From the NCBI GenBank assembly GCA_025602915.1, contig JAHLJZ010000119.1, positions 1 through 62,383 on the forward strand: a DNA stretch of 62,383 bases, read 5' to 3'. Positions 23,623 through 37,860 of the stretch are shown piece after piece. The stretch comes from Paraphysoderma sedebokerense. Taxonomy: Eukaryota > Blastocladiomycota > Physodermatomycetes > Physodermatales > Physodermataceae. Positions within the stretch are counted from its first letter, which is position 1, and every line of letters begins with the position of its first letter. The notes beneath the pieces are model-generated. The model searched no databases. It had not been told where the DNA came from and worked only from the letters and a program-made list of their open reading frames with translations. Both the position numbers and the translations under genes were made by a program.

Positions 23623-26600
23623 CTAAAATCTTCTCTTGAGTTGTCGCTGCACTTCTTGAAAACTATTGACTAAACTTTGAGTGCTTGCTGTTTTGAGATT
23701 ATCAAGATATTTCGTGATAGCTTCGTCCACTGATTTTGCCGGGAATCGAGCACTGCAAGATAAAATTCAATTTAGAAAAACCTCCCAGTGATCAAACTGT
23801 GGAATCGCAATGTAAAATGAATGTACCGCTCAATGGGATCTGCTGTTGGTTGAGTCACGTAATCAAACCAGTCTTGTAGCAGTATCAAAATATCACTCAA
23901 TAAGAACACTTGCGCATCTTTTGAATTCCAGGGTGCAGTCTGTGACATATCACACGGTCAGACAACGGTTAAAGAAATACCTTACTATTACAGCGGTTAT
24001 GCGGCTTACCTTTGAGTCGTACATTGTGTCAAAGACGTCAAACATAACGTCATATGACACTCCAACGCTTTTCAACGTTTTCACCACCCATCCTTGAACA
24101 CCGCCTTGAGAAGCATACTTCAGGGAAACGGTCTCAAGTTTTGGAATGATCATGCCTAAAAGTTTGACGGTTCAATTTCAATTTAATTTCATACTCAATT
24201 TCACAAAAATCAATATGGTCGAATACGCACTCATTGAAAATACATATTCTGATGGATGAAATCTACCACCCAATTCCGCAATTTTAAGTGGCAATGTATC
24301 GATAGGTCGTCCTTCCGTCGAAGTCATCACTGTTGAAGTACACATGAGTTAACTCTTTGAAACCTCAAAACTACAAATTTTAAACCGCCGTACCTTCGTT
24401 GATGATTTTATCCCAAATACCAGACACTGTAGGTTCATCTTTGTAGCTTGCAGAGTTTATAATCACCAGCTGCAGTTCAAGCAAATTATACCTCAGCGCA
24501 TAGTCGTTGTACAACTAGAGAATAATTAGGATCAGACGTCAAATCCGATGGACGTGCAGAACAAAGAGCAGTACCTCAGACATGACAAAAAGCCTTTCAT
24601 TTAACGCTTTTACAGCTTCGGTTTGGTCGGGCATATTCTTCATACTGCTTAAAACTTCCAACTGTATGTTGGCAACATCCAATTTATCTTTTATCAAACT
24701 CAATCTTTGGGCGTCGGAAGCAGCGCCGGTTAAGACACTTTGCATTTGAACGAAAGCCTGGCTGAGATACTCTATCCTCTTTGATAAATCAAAGTCATCT
24801 TTGAACCTACATGGATGATCATAGGTAAATATAAAACTTGGAAATTCATGAATACCCGAGAAAGAAAACAGATACGGCACCGAGTTGAATCAGCCAGTGA
24901 ACTCAACACTTCCGCAGCTTGTGCAAATTGATTATTACGGGCATAGAATTGCCAAAGCAGCTCCGCTCTCTCAATAGGGCCGGTTTCAAATTCGGTTTTC
25001 AGGAAGGCTTCTATATATGTAGATTTGATCTATACGAGGATAAAGCAAACTGAGTTAATTGCACAAACCTAGTCAGGTTTGATAACATGGGGTTTACCTC
25101 AAGGAGCGGTTGTATAAGACCCTGCGAAAGATACCATTCATACAAGAATGTATGAAAGAGAGCATCTTCCGATGACAGTGCTCTGTCAAAAATGGTGTCG
25201 CGATAGCGTTCAACATCATCTGCAAACACGTGAAAAATCAGACTATGATGGTCAAACGCAACGACCAAGAAGATTATTGCACATACCGGCAAAGTGTCTA
25301 CCGTTTCTCAAATCAAACTGCATTTCCGATTGATTCAATTGCTGGTTAACATCTCCAAGTATGTCAAGTGCAATCTCGTAGCATCTTTCACGTCTGGTAA
25401 AAAATTCGATTCGCGGATCCTAAACACCACACCAGCAAAGTAGATTAGTTCATAACGGTTAGCTACCACAAACCAGCTATGTTAGAAGCATATGCATACA
25501 TTGGGTGGACAACGGTCTTGATAATATGCTAACCCAGCATTCGTAGGATCACTCTCATTAGCGCAACATAATGCTAACTCAATTGCTCCTATATGAAAGT
25601 TGAGGTTCTTAAATTGATCGCACCATGTAGCTATCTGCTCAATGGACGTCGATCCTGCAACTCGGCAGAAGAATTTCAGACATTCTCTCAGATAATGTTC
25701 ACGATCCGATGGGGTAGGCGTGTCGCCGGCCTGACGGAGCAGCTCAATGGCCTTATAAAGGATAACGTCATCTGGTGTGCAGAATGTGGGGCAACGTTTT
25801 TCCAAAACCGTGGAGAGTGAATCGGCCTAATGATGCCGAACTAGAAATTAGCCGGCTGCGCCAATGTATTGAAAAGCCAGAAGATCTTACAGTGGTTAAA
25901 TGAGGACCCAAAATCTGCTCTTGGATCACCAAAGAAACTAGTTCACGGCACAACGTCCGTCCTTTGGGCGTCGTAATCAGATGTTCATAAGTTAAATCCG
26001 ATACGTCTGATTGAACATGATATGGAAGTCTAAGGTTTTAATGTGTTAGCATCATCATTAAATTACAACGAAATATAGATGTAAGCAAACCTCTCGACCA
26101 ATTCCGGCAGACGGTAATCAATCATCAACAAAACAAAAGAAATGGCTTCAATTGTCTGCGTCAAGAGTTGTGATACTCCGTACAATGACGCCCTTTCGGC
26201 TTGAAGTGCCTCTATTTCTTCCCGGGCAACTGGAACTCGGGCGAAATCAATCTCTGACGACGAAGAAACTAATTGCGGGTTGCTACATGAGACGATAGTT
26301 AATTTCTTCCCATATTCAGACTACATAGGAGAGTGTTCAAACCTGTCGATAAACTTTCTGAGTTCCTGAAGAGTTTGTTGGACAGCCATGAGCGTAATGT
26401 CTGTCACATTCAATTTTGTACCAGCTCGAGCAGCTCCTCTGCAATCATACCATATTTAATACATAACTGAAGACGTCGAAGAGCTGAAGATCAAATAAAG
26501 TGCGTACCGCAATACTAATTTTTCTCGCCAAATCGGTCTAACTAAACGGCCAATATATAATGCCAATCCATTATGTTTTCCGCTAAAATGTATTTCGGGT

Positions 26601-29256
26601 GGATTTACAGGCCTCGCAATATCGCTTCTTGATGATTGAGATGAAGATGTGTGTAGTGTTGGACGGCCACCAAATTCGAAGAAGAGACGTTTGGCGCCAG
26701 CTACCACGGGAGCAGAAACAGGCGGGGCATTAGGAATAGCTAAATTCATCACCAGAGTCAATCATTGCAATCCGTCACAAAGCGATGCTATATAGACACT
26801 TACTCCCAGAGGCCATTGATTGGACATTGAGTGTCGAGTATGGGTTGTTGCATGCAATGGCGAGACACATTGCACACGCTTGATCGACTCCGTAACTGAC
26901 GTTTAAAGCTCAACTAAGTATAAAGACATAATCAAGAACTCAGACTATACATACTGTTCAAAGAACTTTCTAATGTCAGAACTATCAGCATTTGGAGCAT
27001 CCATAATCAATTGTCTAAGCAAATCAACCGGTCTTTGCTTGACAAATAGAGCTAAAGAGCTATTGCTAAGCACCAGGAAACTACGGGCGGGCTTAGTGAC
27101 TTGAGTAGCTAATTCATTCATTTCAAGAAAATCACTTTGAGCGGTTGACGCATCACCAGGAATTCCAACTAATCCACCCCCTGGAGATTTCACGGCTGTC
27201 GCAGTACGGGATCTGGAGCGAGTCATAGGGGTGGTAGGGGAAATCTCGGCAATTGCCCAGGCTTTTCCATCGATTTGAGTGACATTTACCATTTCCCGAA
27301 ACTGATTTCTCATCAACACAGAAGGGGTAGCAGATTGAATGACACCCCCGACGTCAAGTGACACCCCAATTAAGGCATCGTTGTCTTCTGCAATTGAATT
27401 GACCATCAGACTGGAACCAGTAGAATAGTACATGTCGTCAATCGTAAGGGGCGGTGCCTGTTGATATTGTAATTGTTGATATCGGTAAGGTGAGGTAGCA
27501 GCATTTTGAAGTTGAGCCGGTGGTAGACGAACGTATCGAAGTGAGAGATGGCCGTGGGCAATAGAAAAATATAAACGATTTCCTACAATGAATGTACGCA
27601 TTAGATCCATGCTTCGTTGAAACTGATAAGAGAATAGAGGGAGGCCTCACCTGTTGTTGTGACAGCAACTAAACCGATTGATTTGCTTTCCTTCGTACTC
27701 ACTCCAAAAATTTTTGTAATTTTGAATTCCCTCCCTTGAGCAGAAGGTGCTATAGTTTCTACACTTTTTTTGATATCGTCAATTTTGCCAATTTTATCAA
27801 ACTTAGTTCCGTCAGATCCCAAACTAATAATTTGAATAGCGGAAGATACATGTAACAGAAAGAGCAGATTCCTTTCGCAATCGACGTAAATCTGAGCAAT
27901 TTTATCTACATTATATCGAGTCAGAATGTGATTATACTCAAAGACAGGACGAGAATGGATTTTCATTAAAATAGCCCCATTACCTTCTTGCCCGAATTGT
28001 AGAAATGTTGGAATGAAGTACGATTGAATACTCTGCGTAAGATTCACCTTCCGCCGTTTGTTTCGAAGAATTGAAGTCCAGCTACTACCCGACTGCATAA
28101 ATATAGAAGTCAATACATGTTTAACGTGACAAAGATATTTTGGAATTAGAACAAGCGATAAAACCTCATAGACAATCTCATGCAGATGACCATCATTCCC
28201 ACACATAAAGATCCTTCCATTTGGAGTCCCGACAATACTAGTCATTGTTATGCCCTCAGTTGAAAAAGTCATTCCGAATTCGAACATTTCAAGATCAGTT
28301 TCATCCGGTTTAAACGCTGCACGGGCAGACGATGGAGATAGCGGCGCAATATTCGGCTGAGAGCTATATGACACTGCCAGGATATGTATAAGTGAGGGTG
28401 TAGAAAAGACGAGCAGATGTGTGATTTTTTCGAGAAAAACGTTGGATTTTGGCTTGACTAGAGCCACCGCGGTAATAATTTCGTCTTGTTTATCGTAGCA
28501 GTAGGAATCGGACCTGTTTCTTACGTTAATCTACAGTTCTTTTTTAATAACAGAAATAATAACGAGTTACCCATGAACGTAATTCCATAAATACAATCGA
28601 TTGTCAAAAGTTATCCAAGCTCTATTGATTTCCGGGAATAATCCCATATATACGGTGCATTGCGATACTAAATTTGAAATACAAAAGGACAGTTAAGGAA
28701 GAAATCTGAAGTCAAAATCGTAAGATTCCTGGCATTCATAGAATAGCTAAAAGGATACAGTCATATTGGCTGTATAACGAATCGGGGATAGGGACTACTT
28801 TCTGCTTTAAATAAACTGGCGCCCGATCTGGAATTGTTGGAATATATTCGCTAGACGCCGTCGTAGCTGATATATTGGAGTAGAAGGATCTGGTTAGCGA
28901 ATAAAATTCTGAGCAAATTAGGTTCATAGCTAATGCAACCGGTGGCCACACTTCGTCTTTCGCCACTTCAACCAGTTTTTATTCTGATAGACAAATTGAA
29001 ATATACCTCCAAACAAGTCGGCTAGATCTGGAAACTTTGCGTCTTTAACAAGCTGATCATCAAGGACAGTAGACGCTGTCTTTAAGGTGTTCAACAAAAC
29101 CTCGGGATTTTGGGGTAAATCCCTAGCTCTCTTTTGTTGAGATAACGGGGAGATTAGACTCGGATTTTTGGTTAATGGTGAGATCGGAGACGATAGAATA
29201 GGCGGTTGATTCGATGGAGCAGATTGATCGCTGTATCCAAACGAAGGTTGAATCAT
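23623..29256 (-). CDS. NUP155: Nucleoporin NUP155/NUP170, inner-ring scaffold
   Basis: A nuclear pore inner-ring protein: N-terminal beta-propeller plus C-terminal alpha-solenoid. Starts at ATG 29254-29256 (MIQPSFGYSDQ), TAG at 23623-23625. The N-terminus carries ASTVLDDQLVKDAKFPDLAD and the family phrase VALVKPKSNVFLEKITHLLV, then GTPNGRIFMCGNDGHLHEIV, SSWTSILRNKRRKVNLTQSI and SLRYVRLPPAQ. The solenoid contains PARSFLVLSNSSLALFVKQR, KRFFFEFGGRP-type and LALYIGRLVRPIWREK segments, and AENDPTNAGLAYYQDR-type helices further on. Many introns of about 60-80 nt. About 1,350 residues estimated, as expected. Not every intron was resolved. Confidence 0.9.
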
Positions 29257-29594
29257 GATTTGATATAACAAATGACTTAGTATAGAAGGATAACTTGTTT
29301 ATGTCGTTTGTTTTGATCGACGAGGAGACGAGGAAAATTGAGGGGGAAAAGATAATATGAGTATGCACTCAAAGATAATCTAATATGCAATTTATAACAA
29401 AAAAAAAACAGGGAACGTATGATATAAACTCTTGTGAAACTAAAAGTGTTGGAAGGCCGCTACCAATGAAGGCCGAAAATGTGCAAGATGAACTCAAAAC
29501 GGGAATCGCGTCCTCGCTCATTCTTTCTCTGATCAGATCATCAGACATCGTCTTTCCAGATATGAATATATTTTATTTTACAACAAAGCAATCA
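29257..29594. other. Intergenic between NUP155 start and VPS16 stop
   Basis: About 340 bp holding the NUP155 promoter and the VPS16 3' UTR, with a short poly-A run near 29400. Frames here read through into antisense of VPS16 and are not genes. Confidence 0.35.
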
Positions 29595-32500
29595 TTATCG
29601 TCCACGCAGTTGTCCGATCATACCGTCAATTTCTCTTGCCAGCTCTACATCCTGCGCACACCGGCTCCGAAGCTGAACTAGAGATTGCATATCTTTAAGC
29701 TGCAGCATGGTCTCTGCAGCTAATTTAAATGCACTGATGCGTAAGTACAGTTCCGGTCGACTCTTGATGTCGCATTTCTGTATATACTTGATTGATTCTT
29801 CGATTGCCCCTGAACTAATACAAACTTCGACGAACGGCTGTATTATCATTGAACGCAGTCAGTTATGAACCCAAGAGAAGGCAATTCGATTTACAGATGT
29901 CAGCGAAATTACGAGAGTATAACATACGAGGTACCCAATTGGTGACTTCTTTGCTTTGGCCAGTTTCTCCAACTCAGCCCAGTTCCTCGCCGATCCTAGC
30001 GCCCTCACACAAATCCACCAATACCTAAGGGCAAAGTCGTCAAACAGCTGTAGTTACGTACAAAAAGGTAATGGTAGAAACACATAATCAACTGCATTAT
30101 AATACAAACCGCTTATCTGGAACTTTGAATTCAGATTTAATTTTGGCAGCTTTAGTCATTTCGTTTAGCGTGACCAATTTAAAAATAGTCTCAGACTGTG
30201 AAAGATCGAGGAATGTCTGATTAGAAATCTCTGATTCGAAGGATTGTTGCATTTGGAAGAGCTTGATGTGGGAGTCAAGACACTGGAAAATAGAGTGAAT
30301 GTTAAGTACAAACATTTGCAGTGTAAGAAAACTTAAGCGAACACACCTTTGCATCAAAAATGCATTCTTTATCCTCTTGGAACAACTTCAATGCGTCTCG
30401 GAATTTTTCTAAACGTTGCGGCGGATCCGTATCCTTTTCAAATAACAATAAAAAATAAGTAGAAAATGTTATGCCATTGAAACAATTCAGAGCCCAATTC
30501 ATTTAGCAAGAGCCATATCGCACAAAGCAAACTAATGTCCATACCTTATCAAATCCTTCCATGACACTCCATCGTCCTCTCTCACCCCGTTTATCGTCCT
30601 GGTACCAAAAATCCTTTAACAGTTGGTAATCCCTTTCTTGCTTCGCAAACTTCTCAAGATAACTCTTTGCTACAGGTTTTGTGTTGAGGAGACGAAACAA
30701 TTCTCCAAGGGGAAGTTTTCGACGAAGGTGAAGTAGTGTCAGATGAACTATCGGTTTGTGCGTTATGATTTTAATATTGCCCGTAAGCAAAGAAGAGAGC
30801 ACAGGAAGGGGGATTGAAGAGGATTTTTAATATGGTGCAGGTACAATACTCAAGAACAGAAATCATACCAAGATCGGTATCCACACTTTCGATGGCTTTG
30901 ATCAGGGCTAATTCGTCTTCTTGCATGCTAAGTAAGAGAGGAACTTGATCTCCCGCGTTTTTCTCGTAGTCAAGTAGCTGGAATAGTAATAAAAGAGGTC
31001 AGGTCTCGTTCTTATGTACTTTCGATCTACATAGTTTGTGTTTTCTTTTCGCATCCAGAGGAAAGAAACAAAGAGAAATAAGAAGACCCATCAGATGATT
31101 AAATGGCACAACTCACCTTTGTTGCCAGTCTAGGATGACCGACTTGATAAGCAGTCTTTGCTATTTCTGCGTACGATATATCAACGGCATGTGTAGACAT
31201 GATTCTAGATACAATAAGTCGGCAAAGCGTGTCGTCATCCTCCGTTGAATTTTTGATCTAATTTCAAAATGATTTGTTACTTCTATGACTATCATGGAAA
31301 TAATAGGGCAGACCGGGCGGGAATGATGAAGATGACATAAGCTGATGGAAATATTATATTACCTTAGTCTTTGCCCAATGAACCAAAATTTTATCGCTTT
31401 CAAGTCCTAAATACTCCGCTATCTTAAACGCCAATAGATGCTCATGACGATTAACTATTCGATTCAATACCACAGTCGGACTGAGTTCTCGATACCTATA
31501 ACATTCGTGAATTAATTATTTTTTCCCAAAGTAGAAAGCCGCATATTTACTGTTGATAACTGAGCGGGATTCCAATTTCATAAAACCTTATCGCGTTCAG
31601 GACTCTCAAAGTTTCGCACATGTCGTGGAAAGATTGGATCATTGCGGTCTGGGAATGGTGATTCGATTCAAGCGGGTTCGTTAGTCCTTGCAAAAACGTT
31701 TTTCCAAAAGAGGCTGCCTATTTAGCCCATGAGATAGTAGAATCTATATGTTATGTTTCTGACTGCTTAAGTGTGGTTCGAAGCACACTACATTCATTTT
31801 TGAAAAAGAATACCTTCAACGCTCCTTGTTGCCATTTTACATCCCATTCTTCTCCAGCCGCTTTAATACAATTTTCAACGGCTTCTATCAATTGCCCTGA
31901 ACTCATTAAGGATCTGATAAGTTCATCCGCGTGGGGTGACTTATTCTCGTAATGATCCATTGCATCGTACAAGACAGCAGACGGGTACGTCGACCCAGGT
32001 AAAAACGTTTGAAGCGATGGATCTACCTCCGCAATGGGTAATGAGTACCGACGACCGACGCATAGACAAATGGACGAACATACCGCTCACTTTACCAATC
32101 CAATCACAGTGGGTAGCAGAAAGAACTCGGACGCCATCGATCTCAGGTATTAAATGCACAAATGAGTCGTACGCGTAGGATTTGTGGTCACCAAACGGGG
32201 CGACCATTACGACAGTTGAGCATGCCGATTGCGGATGGTAAATTGACAGCAACAAGGAATCTATTCCGCACCTGTAGGACAACAAATCAATTTGGCGCCA
32301 TTTTTACAGCCTGCGATACATTGTTTAACATACCACACCAGTTGTGAGATTTCCCAATCATCAGGACTTATGTATTCCGGAAATAAACTGGTGGTGATTG
32401 GGAACTCTGATAGATTCTTCTGAAAGTCTGACGATACGACCCATAATTTGCCCCCTGATTTTGTCGTTGGTGCGTTCCCTTGCGAGGAAGGAACATACAT

Positions 32501-33632
32501 CGCTAGGAATTTGTAATGGGGTGAAAGTGTAAGATGCGCTAGGGACGGTTGGGCGAGAAGCTTGAGCAGAATTGGTTAGTCACGAATAGTACATAAAGCA
32601 GAAGGCAATCGGATTGCACCTGATCTTGGACTTCTCTTTGATCAACTACGAGAATTGTAGAGCCTGTCGAAAGTAAAACCTCCGGATGCCGCGACAAACT
32701 GAACTGAGGAGGTATGACTGTCCAACTATGAGGTGGAACAGACAGCTCTGTTCATGACATTATTAACTAGTTCCGCGCTGCTGCAAATTAACATATTTAT
32801 AAAATCCTATACTTACCAGGATCTGCCATCATTTTCGGTCTTGGTTCATCCCAGTTCGAAATGGAGATGAGCTTAAAGTTACCAGTCATGGCAACCATCC
32901 CGGAACCGAATATCTCGGCTGATATAATATTAAAGTCTTTTGCTTCCTAACGGTTTGACTTGCGTCAGTGAGGTCAAAATACTGAGAGAACACCTAAATC
33001 AAACCTTTCCCAAAGATAATTGAGTGTACTCTCCATAAAGTTGATACAGTCGAACGAAACCATTTTCTAGAACAGTTACCAATCGTTCGTCTTCTGTCCA
33101 TCCCAATGAAACAATTCGCTCCCGATCCCACTGCATTGACGACGCAAAAGTTAGTATAAATGGCGATTTGAACCGGCTTCGGATTGAGGCGAGAACAGAG
33201 GAATACCACCTCGAGTCGCTGTATTAGCCTGCCAGCTGAGGTAAAAGTGTATAGATAAGGATGCAATGAGTCGGCAGATTCGATAGGCGATGTCCTTTGC
33301 GAGTCGTCCCTTATCATTGCTATCATATTACGTTGTTAGTCAAGCTTATCCTCACATCCGCGCTAATTCAGCCCGAGCTTGAATTCTTTGTATATTCAGA
33401 TTCAAAATCATTCGCATAGCAACCTACCCACTGGGCCACCATATTTTGCGCCGGATACCAAATAATTTGATAAATCGACGCTTTTCCATAACATTGTGTA
33501 GACTTCGTGCTTCCTAAATGAAAGTAGATGGTCAAAACAAAACGGTTCGAGTAAGATTTAATTACGAGGCGAAAGGCAAAACCTATAGTATTTGTCTCTT
33601 AGCAGAGACCAGTCTGACGTTGGGTGGGCCAT
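29595..33632 (-). CDS. VPS16: VPS16, core subunit of the HOPS/CORVET tethering complexes
   Basis: Starts at ATG 33630-33632 ([17 protein letters not shown]); stop at 29595-29597. The N-terminal beta-propeller lies in exons at 33.6-32.0 kb. A signature follows: [34 protein letters not shown], then [20 protein letters not shown]. The C-terminal Vps16_C solenoid contains [39 protein letters not shown] and finally [20 protein letters not shown] with [19 protein letters not shown]. The product tethers vacuolar and endosomal membranes with Vps11, Vps18 and Vps33. Roughly 20 short introns. Domain order and ends match the family. Confidence 0.9.
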
Positions 33633-34175
33633 TATATCGTCTATGTGACTTCGCAGGGACGGGGACGGTGGAGAGAAAGGCTGATATCGCCTAGTGCAAC
33701 TGTGGATGGATTTCGTGCGGCCATTGGAGCCTGCAAGGCCTGCAAGGCCCCTTACACTCGAGTCGCGATTCCAGTCAAGCTACATACATGATACATCTGT
33801 CAGTCCATTCTTTTGTGTCAGACACATATAATCATGTTTAATTTTTTCATATTTATGTATTTGAGCACCGATACGGGTATTGAGCCTTAATAATCAATGA
33901 CATTGTAGACCCGGCCTTTAACAGCGTAGGTTGATCCAATGGCCGAAGATCATATCAATATTACAGATAAAAGAATAACAATAAAGAGGTTCACAATGAA
34001 ACATACTGGAGATGGCGAATGGGAACAAAACGTGGAAAACTCCGTTTTTGGTATTTTCGAATGATCCCATTCGCGTGCAGTTCTGAGAGTTGAAATGGTG
34101 TTGTGCCTCTTATCTTGCTCGCTAGCTTTCTCCAACACCAGACAATCTCATAGTTTTCTGCCGTGTCAAGAGAAA
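33633..34175. promoter_or_regulatory. Bidirectional upstream region VPS16 / DNAAF3
   Basis: 543 bp between divergent starts. It includes a GC-rich patch with a small tandem of GCCTGCAAG (about 33730-33750). A plus frame beginning near 34095 opens into the first DNAAF3 exon but was not taken as coding, because the conserved N-terminus starts at MEGAGSVTHWGF. Confidence 0.4.
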
Positions 34176-36566
34176 ATGGAAGGGGCAGGATCAGTCACTC
34201 ATTGGGGCTTCTCCAGAGCTATCGACTTTCAGGATTTAGGTAATTTGGTTGATCATACTTCCCTCACAGTCGCTTTTCGTGTTTATTTACATATCCTCTG
34301 CAGATCATATCGACGGTGACCAAAATATCTACAACATTAAAGATTCAAAAGCATCAATTCTAGGTATAATAGTATCTTTTTAACAGAAGGTCGATGAATA
34401 TAACAGGTTGATAGAAATCTTACACCCTCCAACCCTAGAATTGGACAGTACCATTCCTCCCCTCGACATTCTCCTTCTGGGAGCCGGAGACCCTCGACAC
34501 ATAATCACCACCATATCGAGGGCATGGAGAACTCAAAGAAATCGTAAAATTAATGTACTGTGTGCCGTAACTTTCAAATCTCATCGTCGAACAATATTCT
34601 GACAACCCCTTGTCGCAGTTTTACGTCATCGAGGGGCAGGCCACCATCCTGGCCAGAATCATGCTACTGCTTTCTATTTTTCTTGATAAGGATTGTGAAT
34701 TATCAAATCAAGGTAATTATATCATTGAAGAGACTCATTAATCACCTTGATACACTGCTCATGCTTAGGTACAGAACGCGTCCATATGTGGTTAGAGTTG
34801 TATGGAAACAGTTTGTTACGAGAGAAAACGGTCCAATATCTATCGAAACATATTGATGAGCTAATCAGGTGAGTTCACCGGCCGAAATTACAGCTCTTTT
34901 TAAAACCCAAAGAGTGTATATTAATTTTTCCAGCGCAGAACTGTCACAGATGAATCTGGCCCATTGAGTAGCACCTTGGACTTATCCGCACTCAAGCATC
35001 GGGAGAAAGATGATTTAGAATTCACATACAAATTCTGGAAATCTGAAAAAAAGCCATTCGATATTGAAAAGTTGCGGTATTTATTAGATTATTTGATGTT
35101 CATACATTTACTCTAGTTTCCTCGTCTTGTCAAGCTTTGGCCCCCAGTGAGAAAGTGAATGAAATAATCTGATGTCAATGATCGCAGAGATTACCGGTTG
35201 CGAAGATTATACACTACTCGCTACGACAGTCGCGAAAATCTTATCGATTGGGATTACCATATGAAGCTGAAGGAGAAGGTAGATAGACTTTCATTTGATT
35301 AAGTTCAGTCTCTGGATCGCTTAAGTCTCGACATTTTTGTTTGTTCGGCCCTCTGTTAAATGCACTCTCGATACATATTTGCTGAATCTGAATCATAAAC
35401 TTTGAAATTTCTCTGGGATTTCGAATAGTTCTCTACTCTGACAAAGCAGGAGTATCTGCGATGGCGACAGTGCGGTTTAGCATTTGAAGTTCGCGATTCC
35501 GTTTATGTCAAACCCAACCGTACGTTGGCTAGCGTAGATGGACTAAAACAGGTAGTAACTTCTAGTGCTTGGTTCTTTCAGTTTGCCCCCTTTGCGGCAC
35601 AGTTAATTGCAGTCGAAACTAAAATGGCAATGCCACTTTTCGCATATGTCATCATTTAGGACGGACTAACCGTCACAAAATGGGGATATTTCAGCGACAT
35701 TGTCACTGGTCCATTTTTAGCATTTGGATCTGATAGCGAAGACAAAGATATGCTGAAGAAGAAGAACGATATGGCTGTTTATGTTCGTTATTCTCTCCTT
35801 ACTCTAAACGATTTCACTTCCACACTGTTTCTTAACAAACCCCTGAATTTCTATATTGAAACATGTAATTCATTAACAATCGGTTGAATCACCCTAGACG
35901 ACGCAAGAGATATGTATGCATAATCTAAGTTCGCTTCTGTATGAATATCAGCATCACGGAACCTATAGACCAAATGACCCGTCATGGGTTCCCACTACAT
36001 CTTTGATATCATCGTCTTCTTCATCTACCGACCCTCCCCGCCGCACGACAGACTTTTTTAAAATTCACTTCTTACCTTGTGATCCTCATATTACAATCAA
36101 TACACGCAAGGACAGATACAATGGGAAATTTGATATCGTTTTTATTGGTAGCGGCTTTGGGCATAGAGTACATGATGTCGAAAGATTACTTAAAGACCAA
36201 TCTGGTGAAGATGAGAAGAGCACAGCCATAGTTGAGACTGCAAAGTATGAATTTCCTTGATATGTCTTCGAATATTCACTTCAATCCTGACTTCTCGCCC
36301 ACCTTGCTGAGTAAAGATTCCTTCTCGATTTAACAATGGAGCAAAAAACAGCATTCCTTCAAAAACTACACGACCTCGCGGGCGATGGCGGACTCTCCCT
36401 TTGTACCAAACAAGTAAAAAGAATGAAAAAGTTGGATGGTAAATTCGATACAGACTGGGAGTTTATGATTTTCGAGAGAAAAATGAAGGGGTTTGCAACA
36501 CAAGAAAAGGAAGATGAAAAAGTAGGGAAGCTACGAGTGATCGAAGGCAGCAATATCGATATTTGA
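34176..36566 (+). CDS. DNAAF3: DNAAF3/PF22-like dynein axonemal assembly factor
   Basis: A cytoplasmic factor for preassembly of axonemal dynein arms. Starts at ATG 34176-34178 (MEGAGSVTHWGFSRAIDF), TGA 36564-36566, about a dozen exons. Family landmarks in order: LDILLLGAGDPRHIITTISR, FYVIEGQATILARIMLLLS, WLELYGNSLLREKTVQYL, LSALKHREKDDLEF, DYRLRRLYTTRYDSRENLID, LRWRQCGLAFEVRDSVYVKP, NRTLASVDGL, WGYFSDIVTGPFLAFGSDS, FKIHFLPCDPH and YNGKFDIVFIGSGFGHRV. The last exon continues VETAKFLLDLTMEQKTAF and ends GSNIDI. The methyltransferase-like fold lacks an obvious catalytic motif, as in the family. It marks a flagellated organism. Confidence 0.9.
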
Positions 36567-36881
36567 AGTGGAAAATGTAAGAAAATCAATAGGACGCGTA
36601 CATGGAGAGAGATGGCCCGCTTCACGTTGAAGTCCTTGAGGAGAATCCACTGTCGATAATCGGAGCATAATGTGCTTTGTAGCTGTTTGAAGGGCATAAA
36701 TGTTGAAGCGAAGTAGGTTGTTTGTAATCCACTGCTGATTTGATAATGAATTCCCAGTTGGAATACAATTGTCAATTGTGAATACTACGCTACAGGTCAA
36801 TAATCCTTAAATTTTCACTTTTATTTTTACACAGTCCATTCTTCGCATTCCTTTCAGTCTTCTTTCATTCTGTATTTTCCA
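36567..36881. other. Convergent 3' ends of DNAAF3 and uL13m
   Basis: 315 bp of apparent 3' UTR sequence. The antisense ORFs crossing it overlap real exons. Nothing else was seen. Confidence 0.35.
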
Positions 36882-37860
36882 TTACTTCTCCACAGAATTC
36901 CGGCTCCTTTTCACCATCAGCCTATCCATGTCGCCACCTTCTAAACTACTAGTCGTCAGATTCGAGAATCCATTCAGTTTTGAATCGTAAACTTTAAATA
37001 TATTTTTTTCATAAGGGTGTTCTTCGTCTGGAAATATTAGAAGCCGGTTTAATCTGACGGCGCGGAGTCGATTTTTAGGGAGCATGCCCGATACCGACTT
37101 TTTCACAATCTGATAACGAGGAATGAAAAAAATTAGCGCGGTCAAGGATTATTATTCTATATAGATTAAACGAATGAATCGCAGAGAGACACAGGTAGAA
37201 TTGTAAGCTCTAATGTGCAGATTCATCTACTTACTTCGTCCGGATGTTTCATCATCATCCTACTAAATGGTATCTCTTTTAAACCACCCACATAACCGGT
37301 ATGATATCTATACAGTTTTTGGTCATATTTTTTGCCCGTGACTGCGACATGTCGAGCATTAATCACTACAACGTAATCTCCGCAATCAGCTAATTAAAGG
37401 TATTTTCGGTTCATTGGTGACGTAAAAGTGTAGCGTTGAATTGATTCAATTATCGGTGAATTAAAGGAAAATCAATTGACATATATGATTCCAACAAAAG
37501 ATGATCATCAGAAATGAACGTAATCATATAACATATTTGAGTTGAATTGAACAAGATGAATAGATGTCCAAAAGGTAAATGGAGGAGAACTCGATTGTAA
37601 CTCGATTAGAAAAAAAAAACATACCACCGGGATCATATATCGGCTTGTGTTTTCCCATTAACAATTTGGCTATATCTGTTGAAACTCGGCCTAAAACTTT
37701 ATTCTTCACATCTACTAGGTGCCACAGACGGGCGTACGCTAGAGCAGTCTTTTCGTGGTGAAAGTAATAGATAAATATAATGCATTTGTTAATCAAAGAA
37801 AGCAGTTAATAATCCAGCTGATGTAAATTTACTACTCACATTGCCTATAGCTCCTGACAT
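36882..37860 (-). CDS. MRPL13: Mitochondrial ribosomal protein uL13m
   Basis: Starts at ATG 37858-37860 (MSGAIGN) and is spliced to [20 protein letters not shown] with [20 protein letters not shown]. The next exon has [20 protein letters not shown] and [20 protein letters not shown], and the last [20 protein letters not shown], ending SRNSVEK with TAA 36882-36884. These are the uL13 core motifs, including the MLPKN and R-LNRL signature. The C-terminal extension after FPDEEHPY is family-like for fungal forms. The first exon is only seven codons. Confidence 0.88.

Noticed and set aside
36359-36800. Long minus-strand ORFs over the DNAAF3 3' end
   Set aside because: Shadows of the last DNAAF3 exon, which has clear family residues.
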